Assembly (NCBI RefSeq): GCF_003345255.1
Contig: NZ_CP029331.1
Span: 372,001-436,000 of the forward strand
DNA from: Pseudothauera hydrothermalis
GTDB taxonomy: Bacteria > Pseudomonadota > Gammaproteobacteria > Burkholderiales > Rhodocyclaceae
Direction of reading: 5' to 3'
Length of the DNA: 64,000 nucleotides
Below the pieces are notes generated by a model. The model was not told the origin of the DNA. It saw only the letters and a program-made list of their open reading frames with translations, and searched no databases. This document shows, in pieces, positions 17,022-27,348 of this stretch (positions within the stretch are counted from its first letter, which is position 1; the number at the start of each line of letters is the position of its first letter). The position numbers and the translations under genes are program-made.

Positions 17022-17268
17022 CTTGGTGTCTTTTCTGGTCCGTCGAGTCGGCCGAATCGTGCTCGATCCCCCCGGCCCGGCAGTTCTCAACCGAATCGGA
17101 GCCGCATTGCCTGGATACTGGCCGGCACCTTGCCGGGCTACGGTACCAGCGGGCCGTCGATCATGAGCGGCGCACCCGCGGGCCGATTCTAGCAGGCCGT
17201 CCGGGCGCAGGCCGATTCGGTAGAATGCCCGCCTGGTGATGCCGGGGCCACCGGTCGAGGAGAATCGA

Positions 17269-18042
17269 ATGCCGTCTTGCCATATGGCTGCAATGCTGGA
17301 TCGTTTGCTGCCGATTGCGCGCGCTGCCGGCGCGCTGATCGCGGAGGTTTACGCCGGCGATGTCGAGGTGCGCAGCAAGGCGGACGCCTCTCCGGTGACC
17401 GAGGCCGACGAGCGTGCCGAGGCTTTCATTGTGCCGGCCTTGCAGGCGGTGTGGCCGCAGGTACCGGTGGTGGCTGAGGAGGCGGTGGCTGGCGGGCGGG
17501 TGCCGGTGGTCGGTGAGCGCTTTTGGCTGGTGGACCCGCTCGATGGCACCAAGGAATTCATCCAGCGCAATGGGGAGTTCACCGTCAACATTGCCTTGGT
17601 GGATAACGGCCATCCCGTGTTGGGCGTGGTGCTGGCGCCCGCCTTGGGACGGCTGTTTGCCGGGGCCGTGGGGGTGGGCGCTTTCGTCGAGGATGAGGCC
17701 GGACGGCGGCCGATCGCCTGCCGCGCGGTGCCGGAAGAAGGGTTGGTCGTGGTCGCCAGCCGTTCGCATGGCGATGCCGCGGCGTTGGATGCTTTTCTGG
17801 CCGGGCGCAAGGTGGCGGCGCTGAAAAGTGCCGGCTCTTCGCTCAAGCTATGCTTGGTCGCCGCAGGCGAGGCCGACCTGTATCCACGGTTCGGACGGAC
17901 CATGGAATGGGATATCGCCGCCGGACATGCGGTGCTGGCGGCCGCGGGCGGACGGGTGGTGGATTTGGATGGGCAGCCCTTGCGCTACGGTAAACCCGGC
18001 TTTGAAAATCCCGCTTTCCTTGCCTGGGGGTTAGGCGGCTGA
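17269..18042 (+). CDS. cysQ: 3'(2'),5'-bisphosphate nucleotidase CysQ
   Basis: A 257-residue Mg-dependent phosphatase of the inositol monophosphatase superfamily. It converts the PAPS product PAP to AMP and can lower PAPS itself. Catalytic motifs are VVAEEA (about 80), DPLDGTKEF (about 95-103) and the C-terminal WDIAAGHAVLAAAGG. The start at ATG 17269 is chosen because GAGGAG lies six bases upstream; a GTG further upstream lacks such a site. It is divergent from cysNC and one base ahead of the permease gene, so PAP recycling and uptake are likely coexpressed. Confidence 0.93.
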   Translation: MPSCHMAAMLDRLLPIARAAGALIAEVYAGDVEVRSKADASPVTEADERAEAFIVPALQAVWPQVPVVAEEAVAGGRVPVVGERFWLVDPLDGTKEFIQRNGEFTVNIALVDNGHPVLGVVLAPALGRLFAGAVGVGAFVEDEAGRRPIACRAVPEEGLVVVASRSHGDAAALDAFLAGRKVAALKSAGSSLKLCLVAAGEADLYPRFGRTMEWDIAAGHAVLAAAGGRVVDLDGQPLRYGKPGFENPAFLAWGLGG

Positions 18043-18043
18043 G

Positions 18044-19792
18044 ATGCCGGAAACGGGTGTGTTGGCCTACGCCGTGCTGGGCTCGCTGGGGCTGCTGTTG
18101 GTGTTATTGGTGCGCGGCCGCACGCCCCCGGCGCTGCTCTTTACGGTGTGGGCGACGGTCTATTATCTCTGCGGCCTGGTCGATCAGCGCGCCTTTTTGT
18201 CCGGGTTTACCAATCCTGCGCTGGCCACCCTGGTGCTGCTGATGATGGTGTCCATCGCCTTGGAGCGCGCGCCCATCCTCGACCGTGTTGCGGATGCCAT
18301 CGTTCGCGGCGGCCCCGGTGGCGCGGTACTGCGCTTGTCCGCCGTGGTCGCGCCCTTATCCGCGTTTCTCAACAACACCGCCTTGGTCGGTGCCCTGCTC
18401 GGCGTGGTGACCCGGCAGCGGCGCTTGCCGCCGTCCAAACTGTTGATCCCGCTCTCCTATGCGGCAATTCTTGGCGGAACGATGACCTTGGTGGGGACTT
18501 CGACCAACCTGGTGGTGAGCTCCTTTGCGGTCAATGCGGGTTTGCCGGCGCTTGGCATGTTCCAGTTTGCCTGGGTGGGTGTGCCGGTTGCACTGGGCGG
18601 CATCGCGGTGTTGGTGTGGTGCGCGCGCTGGTTGCCCGCCAATCAAGGCGATGAGGGCAGCACCGGGCAGGCGTATTTTCTGGAGGCGCGCGTGTTGCCG
18701 GACTCGCCGCTGGTCGGGCGCAGCATCGAAGCCAACCGGCTGCGTCGCTTGGAGGGCTTGTTTCTTGCCGAAATCCTGCGTGGCGGTCGGCTGCTGTCTC
18801 CGGTCGGTCCGCAAGAGATCATTGCAGCGGGCGATGTGCTGATTTTTTCTGGCGAAACCCGTAACGTGCAGGCGCTGCGGCAATTTTCCGGCCTGGAGGT
18901 GTTTGGTGCGCAGGCCGACGAGCTATTGCGTTCCAACCTGGTCGAAGTGGTCATTGCCAGTCAATCCACATTGGCCAACCGCACTTTGCGCGAGGTGGAT
19001 TTTCGCAGTCTGTTCGATGCGGCAGTGGTCGGCATTCGCCGCGGCGACAAGCGCCTGACCGGTCAACTGGGGACGATTCCGCTGCATGTGGGCGATTGCC
19101 TGCTGCTGGCAGTCGGACCGGATTTCCACCAGCACCGCAACATCGATCGCAACTTTCATGTGCTCGGTGGCAGTTTGCAGCGGCCGCGGCTCAGCCGCTC
19201 CCAAAGCCGGCTGGCCCTGGGGGGCTTTGCTGCGGTCATCGGCCTGTCGGCGCTGGGCTGGGTGGCGTTGCTCGATGGTCTTTTGGTGCTACTGGGCGTG
19301 TTTCTTGCAACCGGGCTGCTGAGCGCGGGCGAGTTGCGTCGGCGTTTCCCCTTTGAGCTGGTGCTCATCATCGGTTCGGCCTTGAGCATGGCCAGTGCGC
19401 TGGAAGCCTCGGGCGCGGCCGCGCTGATGGCCAAAGCCGTGGTGCGGATGTTTGGCGGATGGGGGGCGATGGGGGCACTGATCGGCGTCTATTTGGTCAC
19501 CGTGGCGCTCACCGAGTTGATTACCAACAACGCTGCGGCTGCGCTGGCGTTTCCGCTGGCGCTGTCCTCGGCAGCGGCCTTTGGTGCCGATCCGACCCCT
19601 TTCATCATGGTCGTCGCCTACGGCGCCAGCGCCTGCTTTCTGCTGCCGTTCGGTTATCAGACCCATCTCATGGTGTATTCGCCGGGGCGCTATCGCTATG
19701 TCGATTTCTTCCGCATCGGCTTGCCGCTGAGTCTGGTCTATGGCCTATGTGTGCTGCTGCTGGTGCCGCGGGTATTTCCGTTTTATCCGTGA
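18044..19792 (+). CDS. SLC13-type anion permease with two RCK_C domains, probably sulfate
   Basis: A 582-residue permease of the DASS/ArsB superfamily. Two membrane halves (about 1-195 and 385-582), each with the Asn-rich hairpin motif (FLNNTALVGALLG and ELITNNAAAALAFP) and the TLVGTSTNLVV segment, flank two cytosolic RCK_C (TrkA-C) domains. This layout matches sulfate transporters such as algal SAC1-like/SLT and bacterial CysZ-unrelated SLC13 permeases. It begins one base after the cysQ stop (TGAG-ATG), and the cysQ-cysNC context makes sulfate the best guess. Other anions cannot be excluded. Confidence 0.85.
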   Translation: MPETGVLAYAVLGSLGLLLVLLVRGRTPPALLFTVWATVYYLCGLVDQRAFLSGFTNPALATLVLLMMVSIALERAPILDRVADAIVRGGPGGAVLRLSAVVAPLSAFLNNTALVGALLGVVTRQRRLPPSKLLIPLSYAAILGGTMTLVGTSTNLVVSSFAVNAGLPALGMFQFAWVGVPVALGGIAVLVWCARWLPANQGDEGSTGQAYFLEARVLPDSPLVGRSIEANRLRRLEGLFLAEILRGGRLLSPVGPQEIIAAGDVLIFSGETRNVQALRQFSGLEVFGAQADELLRSNLVEVVIASQSTLANRTLREVDFRSLFDAAVVGIRRGDKRLTGQLGTIPLHVGDCLLLAVGPDFHQHRNIDRNFHVLGGSLQRPRLSRSQSRLALGGFAAVIGLSALGWVALLDGLLVLLGVFLATGLLSAGELRRRFPFELVLIIGSALSMASALEASGAAALMAKAVVRMFGGWGAMGALIGVYLVTVALTELITNNAAAALAFPLALSSAAAFGADPTPFIMVVAYGASACFLLPFGYQTHLMVYSPGRYRYVDFFRIGLPLSLVYGLCVLLLVPRVFPFYP

Positions 19793-19810
19793 TCCGGGCC
19801 GGTGGGCCTG

Positions 19811-21088
<1,278 letters not shown>

Positions 21089-21124
21089 GGGCCGAAGGTG
21101 GGAGGGTCATCAAGTAGCGGCAGA

Positions 21125-21667
21125 TCAACGCAGTGTGCGCAATGCAGCGCCACGCTGGTCTTTGTCGGACAGTCGGGGCGTGGTGCCTTCAAGCGGCCAG
21201 GCGATCGCCAGGTCCGGGTCATTCCAGGCAATGCAGCGTTCGTGTTCGGGGGAATAGTAGTCGGTGGTTTTGTAGAGGAATTCCGCGCTGTCGGTGAGGG
21301 TGAGAAAGCCGTGCGCAAAGCCAGGCGGAATCCAGAGCTGGCGTTTGTTGTCCGCCGACAGCACCTCGCCCACCCAGCGGCCGAAGGTCGGCGAGTCAGG
21401 GCGGATATCCACGGCCACGTCGAAGACTGCGCCCTGGATGACTCGCACCAGCTTACCTTGGGCGCGCGGGGCGATCTGGTAGTGCAGACCGCGCAGTACG
21501 CCGCGCACGGAACGGCTGTGGTTGTCCTGCACAAACTCCACGGTGAGTCCGGTGGCTTTGCAAAAGGCGCGCTGATTGTAGCTTTCGAAGAAAAAACCGC
21601 GTTCGTCGCCAAATACGCGCGGCGTCAGCAAAATCACCTCGGCAATGGCAAGCGGAGTGGCCTGCAT
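21125..21667 (-). CDS. rfbC: dTDP-4-dehydrorhamnose 3,5-epimerase
   Basis: A 180-residue cupin-fold epimerase that makes dTDP-4-keto-L-rhamnose. The catalytic His is in GVLRGLHYQ (about 62), the VAVDIRPDSPTFGRW motif follows at about 84-98, and the active-site stretch IPPGFAHGFLTLTD and YKTTDYYSPEHE are intact. Length is standard. It shares one base with the rfbA stop (TGATG). rfbB and rfbD, which are needed to complete dTDP-rhamnose, are not in the window. Confidence 0.96.
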   Translation of the reverse strand: MQATPLAIAEVILLTPRVFGDERGFFFESYNQRAFCKATGLTVEFVQDNHSRSVRGVLRGLHYQIAPRAQGKLVRVIQGAVFDVAVDIRPDSPTFGRWVGEVLSADNKRQLWIPPGFAHGFLTLTDSAEFLYKTTDYYSPEHERCIAWNDPDLAIAWPLEGTTPRLSDKDQRGAALRTLR

Positions 21668-22542
21668 CAGAACACCTTGTTACGCAACAGGCTTTGCAGA
21701 TACTGCCCATAGCCGTTTTTTGCCAGGGGCGCGGCCAGGGCGGCCAGCCCTGTGTCGTCGATCCAGCCATGACGCCAGGCGACTTCTTCTGGACAGGCCA
21801 CTTTCAGCCCTTGGCGCTTTTCGAGTGTGGCAATGAACTGACCGGCATCGAGCAGGCTTTCATGGGTGCCGGTGTCCAGCCAGGCATAGCCGCGCCCCAT
21901 GATTTCCACCGCCAGTTGCCCGCGTTCTAGGTATAGACGATTGAGGTCGGTGATCTCCAATTCGCCGCGCGCCGAAGGTTTCAGCGTGCGGGCCAGTTCC
22001 ACCACTTGCTCGTCGTAAAAATAGAGGCCGGTTACCGCATAGTTGGATTTGGGTTGCGCGGGCTTTTCTTCCAGCGACAGCGCTTTGCCTTGGGCGTCGA
22101 ACTCCACCACGCCGTAGCGCTCCGGGTCATGCACATGGTAGGCGAATACGGTCGCACCGCTTTGGCGTGCCGCGGCCTTGCGCAACAGCAAGTGAAAATC
22201 GTGGCCGTAGAAAATGTTATCGCCCAGCACCAGCGCGCAAGGGCCGCCGGCGATGAAATCTTCGCCAATCAGAAAAGCCTGTGCCAGTCCGTCCGGGTTG
22301 GGCTGCACCGCATAGCGCAGGCTCACGCCCCAGCGTGCGCCGTCGCCCAGCAACTGCTCGAAACGTGGTGTGTCCTGCGGCGTGGAAATGATCAGAATGT
22401 CACGGATGCCCGCCAGCATCAGGGTGCTGAGCGGATAGTAGATCATCGGTTTGTCAAAGACCGGCAGCAATTGCTTGGAGATGGCCAGCGTGGCTGGATG
22501 CAGCCGGGTGCCGGCACCGCCGGCGAGAATGATGCCTTTCAT
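21667..22542 (-). CDS. rfbA: Glucose-1-phosphate thymidylyltransferase
   Basis: A 291-residue nucleotidyltransferase making dTDP-glucose from dTTP and glucose-1-phosphate. The N-terminal signature [14 protein letters not shown] fixes the start at ATG 22542. Also seen are [18 protein letters not shown], the [10 protein letters not shown] metal-binding Asp and [20 protein letters not shown]. It is the first gene of the rfbA-rfbC-tviB run. No strong promoter is apparent in the 150 bases between it and the rpoH terminator. Confidence 0.96.
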   Translation of the reverse strand: MKGIILAGGAGTRLHPATLAISKQLLPVFDKPMIYYPLSTLMLAGIRDILIISTPQDTPRFEQLLGDGARWGVSLRYAVQPNPDGLAQAFLIGEDFIAGGPCALVLGDNIFYGHDFHLLLRKAAARQSGATVFAYHVHDPERYGVVEFDAQGKALSLEEKPAQPKSNYAVTGLYFYDEQVVELARTLKPSARGELEITDLNRLYLERGQLAVEIMGRGYAWLDTGTHESLLDAGQFIATLEKRQGLKVACPEEVAWRHGWIDDTGLAALAAPLAKNGYGQYLQSLLRNKVF

Positions 22543-22694
22543 CGAAAAGTCCGGAGCAAGTGACGGGGCGTTGCCAAGGTGCGCGGATTCTAGCAAGTCG
22601 CAATCGGCGCAGCGCAGGTTTTGCGTAAGCTGTTTGGTGTGTCGGGGCTACAGGCCGGCCGGCTGCAGAGCGCTGGGGTGCCCCATCTGCATAC

Positions 22695-22724
22695 AAAAAA
22701 GGCAGCGTTTTGTCGCTGCCTTTT
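22695..22724 (-). terminator. Intrinsic terminator downstream of rpoH
   Basis: A 7-bp stem GGCAGCG/CGCTGCC (22701-22707, 22714-22720) with a 6-base loop has A6 on its left, giving a T6 tract on the minus strand after rpoH. A T4 run on the right could give weaker termination on the plus strand. It lies about 20 bases past the rpoH stop codon. Confidence 0.9.
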
Positions 22725-22745
22725 GCCTGGGCGCATGCCATGCAC

Positions 22746-23597
22746 TTAGCGTGCCGCGGCCAGCATACCGCGCATTTTTTGCATCGCTTTGGCTTCGATC
22801 TGGCGGATGCGTTCGGCCGATACGCCATATTCAGCCGCCAGCTCATGTAGCGTGGCGCCATCGCCCTCGTTCAGCCAGCGGCGTTGGACGATCGCGCGAC
22901 TGCGCTCGTCCAAGCTGGCTAGCGCGTTCTTCAAGCCTTCATCCTGCAGGCGGGCCATCTGCGCTTGTTCGAGCACTTCGGAGGGCTCGGCATGCGGATC
23001 CGGCAAGTAAGCAATCGGGGCGAAACGTTCTTCGTCCTCATCGCTGCCGCCTTCCAGCGGCAGATCACGACCGCTGAGCCGGGTTTCCATTTCCACCACT
23101 TCTTCCGGCTTGACCTTCAATTGTGCGGCCACCGATTGGACTTCATCGGCCGACAGCGTGCTGCTGTCTTGCTTGAGGCTGCGCAGGTTGAAAAACAACT
23201 TGCGCTGCGCCTTGGTGGTGGCAATTTTCACCAGCCGCCAGTTTTTGAGGATGTATTCGTGGATTTCGGCCTTGATCCAGTGGATGGCAAAAGACACCAA
23301 GCGCACCCCGCGCGAAGGGTCGAAACGCTTGACGGCCTTCATCAAGCCGATATTGCCTTCCTGAATCAAGTCGGCATGCGGCAGACCGTAACCCAGATAG
23401 CCGCGCGCGATGGCGACCACCAGCCGCAGGTGGCTCATCACCAGCGTGCGCGCGGCATCCAGATCGCCTTGTTCGCGGAAGCGGGTAGCCAAATCCATTT
23501 CCTCACGTTCGGACAGCAGTGGGATGCGATTGACCGACTGAATGTATTGGTCGATGCTGCCAGCGGCCAGAACCGGAAGCGACAGAGTTTGCGACAT
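22746..23597 (-). CDS. rpoH: Heat-shock sigma factor sigma-32 (RpoH)
   Basis: A 283-residue sigma-70-family factor for heat-shock promoters. Region 1.2/2 runs from about 15 to 130 (DLIQEGNIGLMKAVKRFDPSRGVRLVSFAIHWIK described by the GNIGLMKAV core), and the RpoH box KAQRKLFFNLR is at about 130-140. Region 4 carries the -35-binding helix-turn-helix TLHELAAEYGVSAERIRQIE near 250-270. A perfect CIRCE element lies 29 bases before the ATG at 23597, with GAGGAGG about 10 bases upstream of the start. Transcription therefore seems to be repressed by HrcA, coupling the two heat-shock systems. It follows the cytochrome oxidase operon, a common betaproteobacterial arrangement. Confidence 0.97.
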   Translation of the reverse strand: MSQTLSLPVLAAGSIDQYIQSVNRIPLLSEREEMDLATRFREQGDLDAARTLVMSHLRLVVAIARGYLGYGLPHADLIQEGNIGLMKAVKRFDPSRGVRLVSFAIHWIKAEIHEYILKNWRLVKIATTKAQRKLFFNLRSLKQDSSTLSADEVQSVAAQLKVKPEEVVEMETRLSGRDLPLEGGSDEDEERFAPIAYLPDPHAEPSEVLEQAQMARLQDEGLKNALASLDERSRAIVQRRWLNEGDGATLHELAAEYGVSAERIRQIEAKAMQKMRGMLAAAR

Positions 23598-23625
23598 GTG
23601 CAGGGTTCCTCCTCTGCAAGTAATT

Positions 23626-23652
23626 TTAGCACTCGCGCGCTGAGAGTGCTAA
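23626..23652. promoter_or_regulatory. CIRCE element (HrcA operator) upstream of rpoH
   Basis: TTAGCACTC at 23626-23634, nine bases, then GAGTGCTAA at 23644-23652: all 18 arm bases match the CIRCE consensus. A TAGCAC/TAAAAT pair with a 17-base spacer on the minus strand overlaps the element, so HrcA binding would block the promoter. Confidence 0.95.
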
Positions 23653-23784
23653 ACCTGCCAAAAAGTTCTCCGCTTAGTTATCCGCTTGCCTGCGCAGCGC
23701 CCGCCCCACGGCAGGCGCATCTGCGCCGCGACCTGTGACGGTCGGCAAGCGGGCACGGGGTGGCGGCAGAGGGGGCCTCGGCGG

Positions 23785-24684
23785 TCAGAACGGCAAGTAA
23801 TGATCGACGAGCAGCGCGGCGAACAACATCGTCAGATAGACGATGGAATAGCGGAAGGTGTGCTGCGCGAGCCGGTCGCTGTAATCCACATATAGCCGCC
23901 AGGCCAAGCCGATGAAGCGCATGCCCAACAGTGCCGCAGCGGTCAGATAGAGTCCGCCGCTCATGCGGGTGGCAAAAGGCAGCAGGCTGACGCCGAACAG
24001 GATCAGGGTGTAGAGCAGCACCGACAGGCGGGTGAATTCGGCGCCGTGGGTGACCGGCAGCATCGGCAGCCTGGCGCGGGCGTAGTCCGCGGTGCGGTAG
24101 AGCGCCAGCGCCCAAAAGTGCGGCGGTGTCCAGGCAAAGATGATCAAAAAGAGCAGCAGTGCGTCGGCGCTCACCTCGCCGGTGACCGCGGCCCAGCCGA
24201 GCACCGGCGGCATCGCGCCGGACGCGCCGCCGATGACGATGTTCTGCGGGGTGCGCGGCTTGAGCAGCATGGTGTAGACCACCGCGTAGCCGACGAAGGT
24301 GGCCAGGGTCAGCCACATGGTGAGTGGGTTTACCAGCAAGTAGAGGATGGCCAGCCCGCTGCCGCCGAGCGCGGCCGAGAACACCGCAACCTCGGTGGAA
24401 TCGAGTTCGCCGCGCGGCAGCGGGCGGCCGCGGGTGCGGCCCATGCGTGCGTCGATACGTTGCTCGATCAAGCAATTCATCGCTGCGGCGGCGCCGGCCA
24501 CGGCAGCGATGCCGAGGGTGGCCGCCAGTACCGTAGCCGGCGGGGGCAATCCCGCCGGCAGGGCGAGGAACATGCCGATCACCGCGCAGAACACGATCAG
24601 CGTATTGACCCGCGGCTTGGTCAGCAGATAGTAAGCGTGCAGCCGGCGGGCGGAGAGTGGGCGGCCGAAGGTCAGTGTTCTCAT
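23785..24684 (-). CDS. ctaB: Protoheme IX farnesyltransferase (heme O synthase)
   Basis: A 299-residue UbiA-family membrane enzyme that adds a farnesyl group to heme B to make heme O for the oxidase. The prenyl-diphosphate motif is [19 protein letters not shown] at about 90-108, with N-x3-E-x3-D pattern, and the second Asp/His-rich loop follows near [14 protein letters not shown]. About nine membrane helices. The ATG at 24684 has AGGAG five bases upstream and overlaps the ctaA stop by ATGA. Also called cyoE. Confidence 0.95.
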   Translation of the reverse strand: MRTLTFGRPLSARRLHAYYLLTKPRVNTLIVFCAVIGMFLALPAGLPPPATVLAATLGIAAVAGAAAAMNCLIEQRIDARMGRTRGRPLPRGELDSTEVAVFSAALGGSGLAILYLLVNPLTMWLTLATFVGYAVVYTMLLKPRTPQNIVIGGASGAMPPVLGWAAVTGEVSADALLLFLIIFAWTPPHFWALALYRTADYARARLPMLPVTHGAEFTRLSVLLYTLILFGVSLLPFATRMSGGLYLTAAALLGMRFIGLAWRLYVDYSDRLAQHTFRYSIVYLTMLFAALLVDHYLPF

Positions 24685-25802
24685 GGTTTCTCCTGGGCGG
24701 GCTGGGGCGAGGCGGCGAGGATGCCGGCGGCAGAGGCGTGTGGTATTGCGGGCACACCCGCGCCAAAGGCGCCAGTTGCTGCGGGCGTGGGCGTGACTGC
24801 AGCGAGCTGAAAGGGGTGGGCCAGTCTGAAGTTCGCCCATACCATCACGCCGACCAGCAACGCAGCGCCGGCGTTGTGGGCCACGGCGAGCGGTAGCGGC
24901 AGGCTGAGGAGCACGTTGCCAATGCCCAGCGCCACTTGCAGTGAGAGCGCGCCAAGCAGCGCGATGCCGACGTTGCGGCTGCCCGGCCGGCGCATGAGTG
25001 CCACACCCAGCGCAAGCAGATAGCCGCCGGCCACCAGCGCGCCCAGGCGGTGGGCCCAGTGGATGGCGGTGAGCGCGGCCAGCGACAGCAGCTCGCCGTC
25101 GGCGGTCATGCCGAGTTCGCGGACCACGTGGAAGGCTTTGGCGTAGTCGGCCTCGGGCCAGTAGCTGCCGTGGCAGGTGGGAAAGTCGGGGCAGGCGAGC
25201 GCTGCATAATTGGTACTGGTCCACCCGCCCAGGGCGATTTGCCCGATCAGCAGAACGCATCCGGCAGCGGCGGCGAGGCGCAGCGGAGCGGAAGCGTCGA
25301 CGGCGAGATTCGCTTGGCGCTGCGGCGTGGCGTACGCGCGCAGTGCCAGCCAGCTCAGCAGCGCCAGCGTGGTCAGCCCGCCGAGCAGATGAGCGGTGAC
25401 GATGGCGGGCTTGAGCAACAAGGTAACGGTCCATTTACCGAGTAGCCCCTGGAAAATCACCACGCCGACCAGCACTGTGGCCACGCCGGGCGCGCTGCCG
25501 GGCTCGGCGCGCCGCCGCCAGGCGATTGCTGCGATGGCGACGATCAGCAGGCCCAGGGCAGCGGCGAGATAGCGGTGCACCATCTCCTTCCAGGCTTTGG
25601 GGAGACTGACCGGGCCGTGCGGGTCGGCGGCGTGGGCGGCGCGGATATCTTCAGCCGCGTGCGCCGGGCTGATCTGCCCATAGCAGCCCGGCCAGTCCGG
25701 GCAGCCCAGACCGGCGTCGGCCAGGCGCACGTAGGCGCCGAACACCACCACCACAGAGGTGAGCAGCAGGGCGCACAACACCAGGCGGCGGTAGAACCCC
25801 AT
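24681..25802 (-). CDS. ctaA: Heme A synthase
   Basis: A 373-residue membrane enzyme that oxidises heme O to heme A. Eight membrane helices in two four-helix halves. The conserved heme-ligand histidines lie in [12 protein letters not shown] and VTAHLLGG of the first half and [10 protein letters not shown] and [11 protein letters not shown] of the second. The cysteine pairs [10 protein letters not shown] and ACPDFPTC lie in external loops. The start ATG 25802 has GGGGAGG seven bases upstream. The C-terminal tail is Ala/Pro-rich and low complexity. Coupled to ctaB by ATGA overlap. Confidence 0.94.
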   Translation of the reverse strand: MGFYRRLVLCALLLTSVVVVFGAYVRLADAGLGCPDWPGCYGQISPAHAAEDIRAAHAADPHGPVSLPKAWKEMVHRYLAAALGLLIVAIAAIAWRRRAEPGSAPGVATVLVGVVIFQGLLGKWTVTLLLKPAIVTAHLLGGLTTLALLSWLALRAYATPQRQANLAVDASAPLRLAAAAGCVLLIGQIALGGWTSTNYAALACPDFPTCHGSYWPEADYAKAFHVVRELGMTADGELLSLAALTAIHWAHRLGALVAGGYLLALGVALMRRPGSRNVGIALLGALSLQVALGIGNVLLSLPLPLAVAHNAGAALLVGVMVWANFRLAHPFQLAAVTPTPAATGAFGAGVPAIPHASAAGILAASPQPAQEKP

Positions 25803-25804
25803 TC

Positions 25805-26425
25805 TCACCTCCCCAAGGCGGAATATTTCAACAAGCGCTGCAGATCCTTGACCATACGCTGGGGGTCGGCCGCGGGCGGAAAACGCATCATCGCGTTGCC
25901 CAACGGATCGATCAGATAGATGTGAGCACCGCTTTCCGCCCCAGGTAGCGTAGCGAACCAGGCAGGATCGGCGATGCGAGCGATGGCGAGCCCTTCGGCG
26001 TCCTGGTGCGCGATTGCGGCAAGCGGCGCCTGGTCGGTCACGAGCCACACGCGCTCGACACGCGTCATTTCTTTTCCTTGTGCAAGGCGGACCTGACGCA
26101 GGGTGTGCAGCGCGCTGCGGCAGGCTGTGTCACAAGTTGCAGAACCCGCATAAACCAGGTTCCAGCGCCCCTGAAAGCGCGCGCCGGACCATGGCGGCAG
26201 GCTGCCGACTGCCTGCAGTCCGATCGCCGGAATCGGCGTGGGCGGAATCAATTCGCCGTAGTTCATGCGCCCGGCGGGCTGCCAAACATAAAAGGCGGCG
26301 TAAGAGGCCAGCACCGGCAGCACGCATACCAGAGCGAGCAGCAGCAAGGTGTGCCGGGCGTGCGCTGCGGGCGGGACGGTGCGCGGCGGGGCAGCGAGCG
26401 GATCAGTGAGCGCGGTACTCGGCAT
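25805..26425 (-). CDS. SCO-like membrane-anchored thioredoxin-fold protein of the oxidase operon
   Basis: A 206-residue protein with one N-terminal membrane anchor (about 24-47) and a periplasmic domain. In it, YAGSATCDTACRSALHTL (about 92-109) places a Cys-x3-Cys pair where SCO1/PrrC proteins bind copper. The C-terminal HIYLIDPLGNAMMRFPP segment resembles the SCO fold end. It probably helps assemble the CuA or CuB centre or regulates disulfides there. It overlaps the surf1 gene by 23 bases and precedes ctaA by 2 bases. The conserved SCO His is not obvious, so a direct copper role is less sure. Confidence 0.7.
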   Translation of the reverse strand: MPSTALTDPLAAPPRTVPPAAHARHTLLLLALVCVLPVLASYAAFYVWQPAGRMNYGELIPPTPIPAIGLQAVGSLPPWSGARFQGRWNLVYAGSATCDTACRSALHTLRQVRLAQGKEMTRVERVWLVTDQAPLAAIAHQDAEGLAIARIADPAWFATLPGAESGAHIYLIDPLGNAMMRFPPAADPQRMVKDLQRLLKYSALGR

Positions 26426-27149
26426 TGGGTGCCCTTTGGAAAATGCGCCACAGGTACAGGGCGGTCAGCACCGCGGCCAACGCCGCCATGGCGAACCACT
26501 GCAGTGCGTAACCGCGGTGACGGTCGATGCCTGCGTCCGGGCGTGGCCATTGACGCACCAGTTGGTCGGCTGTGGCGCTGGTCTGCTGCAGATAAAAGTC
26601 GGCCAACGGCAGTCCGCTGGCGGCGCGCCAGGCGTCGAGATCGATGGTCTGCCAGCGGGCGCCGTCCATGGCAGCGTATGCGCCGTGGTTGGCCAGCGTG
26701 AAGGATTCGCCGGGCACGCGGACGTGGCCGGTGAGTTCGATCGGCCCGGCAGCCGTCGTTACCGCCGGCACGCGGTTGCGGTCGGGGCCGGCAGCGACCC
26801 AGCCGCGCGCCACCATGACCCAGCGGCCGCTGCCCTGGTCATGGAAGGGGGCAAACACATGGTAGCCAGCCTGCCCATGGTGGATGCGGTTGTCCAGGAA
26901 GTACAGATGCCGGGGGTGCCATTGGCCGCGCAGGGTAAGTGGCGTCCACTCCGGCGGATCGCTCTGGCCAAGGGCCGCAGGCGGTTGCGCGCTGCGCTGT
27001 TCGATGGCCTGCTCGAGCGCGCGCTTTTCGGCTGCGCGGCGAAGCTGCCAGGCGCCCAACTGAACGGTGAGCACCACCGTGGCCAGTCCGGCCAGCACCG
27101 GTAACAGCAGGGCGCTACACTTACGCAAACGGTTCCGGAGCGTGTCCAT
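26403..27149 (-). CDS. SURF1-family cytochrome oxidase assembly protein
   Basis: A 248-residue protein with two transmembrane helices (about 12-32 and 215-235) flanking a periplasmic domain. The GAWQLRRAAEKRAL stretch, the YFLDNRIHHGQAGYHVFAPF motif and GWVAAGPDRNRVP are typical of SURF1/Shy1, which helps insert heme A into subunit I. The ATG at 27149 shares CATG with the opposite-strand start of the small twin-TM gene, and no Shine-Dalgarno is visible in front of it. Confidence 0.88.
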   Translation of the reverse strand: MDTLRNRLRKCSALLLPVLAGLATVVLTVQLGAWQLRRAAEKRALEQAIEQRSAQPPAALGQSDPPEWTPLTLRGQWHPRHLYFLDNRIHHGQAGYHVFAPFHDQGSGRWVMVARGWVAAGPDRNRVPAVTTAAGPIELTGHVRVPGESFTLANHGAYAAMDGARWQTIDLDAWRAASGLPLADFYLQQTSATADQLVRQWPRPDAGIDRHRGYALQWFAMAALAAVLTALYLWRIFQRAPNAEYRAH

Positions 27150-27339
27150 GCGTGGGGTGGTGGTGCTGTTTCTGGTGCTGATCGTCGGCAGCCTACTTTC
27201 GGCGCTCGGGTTTTTGCTGCGCGACAAAGGCGGCCAACGCACCGCGCGGGCGCTGGCGCTGCGGGTGGGGCTGTCGATGGCTTTGTTCGTGCTACTCATG
27301 CTCGGTTATGCCTCGGGGCTGATTGTCGGCAAGCTCTAG
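27148..27339 (+). CDS. Twin-transmembrane protein (DUF2909-like)
   Basis: A 63-residue protein with two hydrophobic helices (about 4-22 and 37-57) joined by a basic loop (RDKGGQRTARALALR). It is on the opposite strand to the oxidase operon, between ctaE and surf1, a place where this small family is often found. GGAG sits seven bases before the ATG at 27148. Its start codon overlaps the SURF1 start codon on the other strand (shared CATG). Function unknown; probably inner membrane. Confidence 0.75.
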   Translation: MRGVVVLFLVLIVGSLLSALGFLLRDKGGQRTARALALRVGLSMALFVLLMLGYASGLIVGKL

Positions 27340-27348
27340 CACGGCTGC

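Noticed and set aside
23785-25434. A 549-codon frame that would extend ctaB far upstream
   Set aside because: The first 250 codons lie over ctaA in another frame and read as Arg/Ala-rich shadow; the real start has a good Shine-Dalgarno at 24684.
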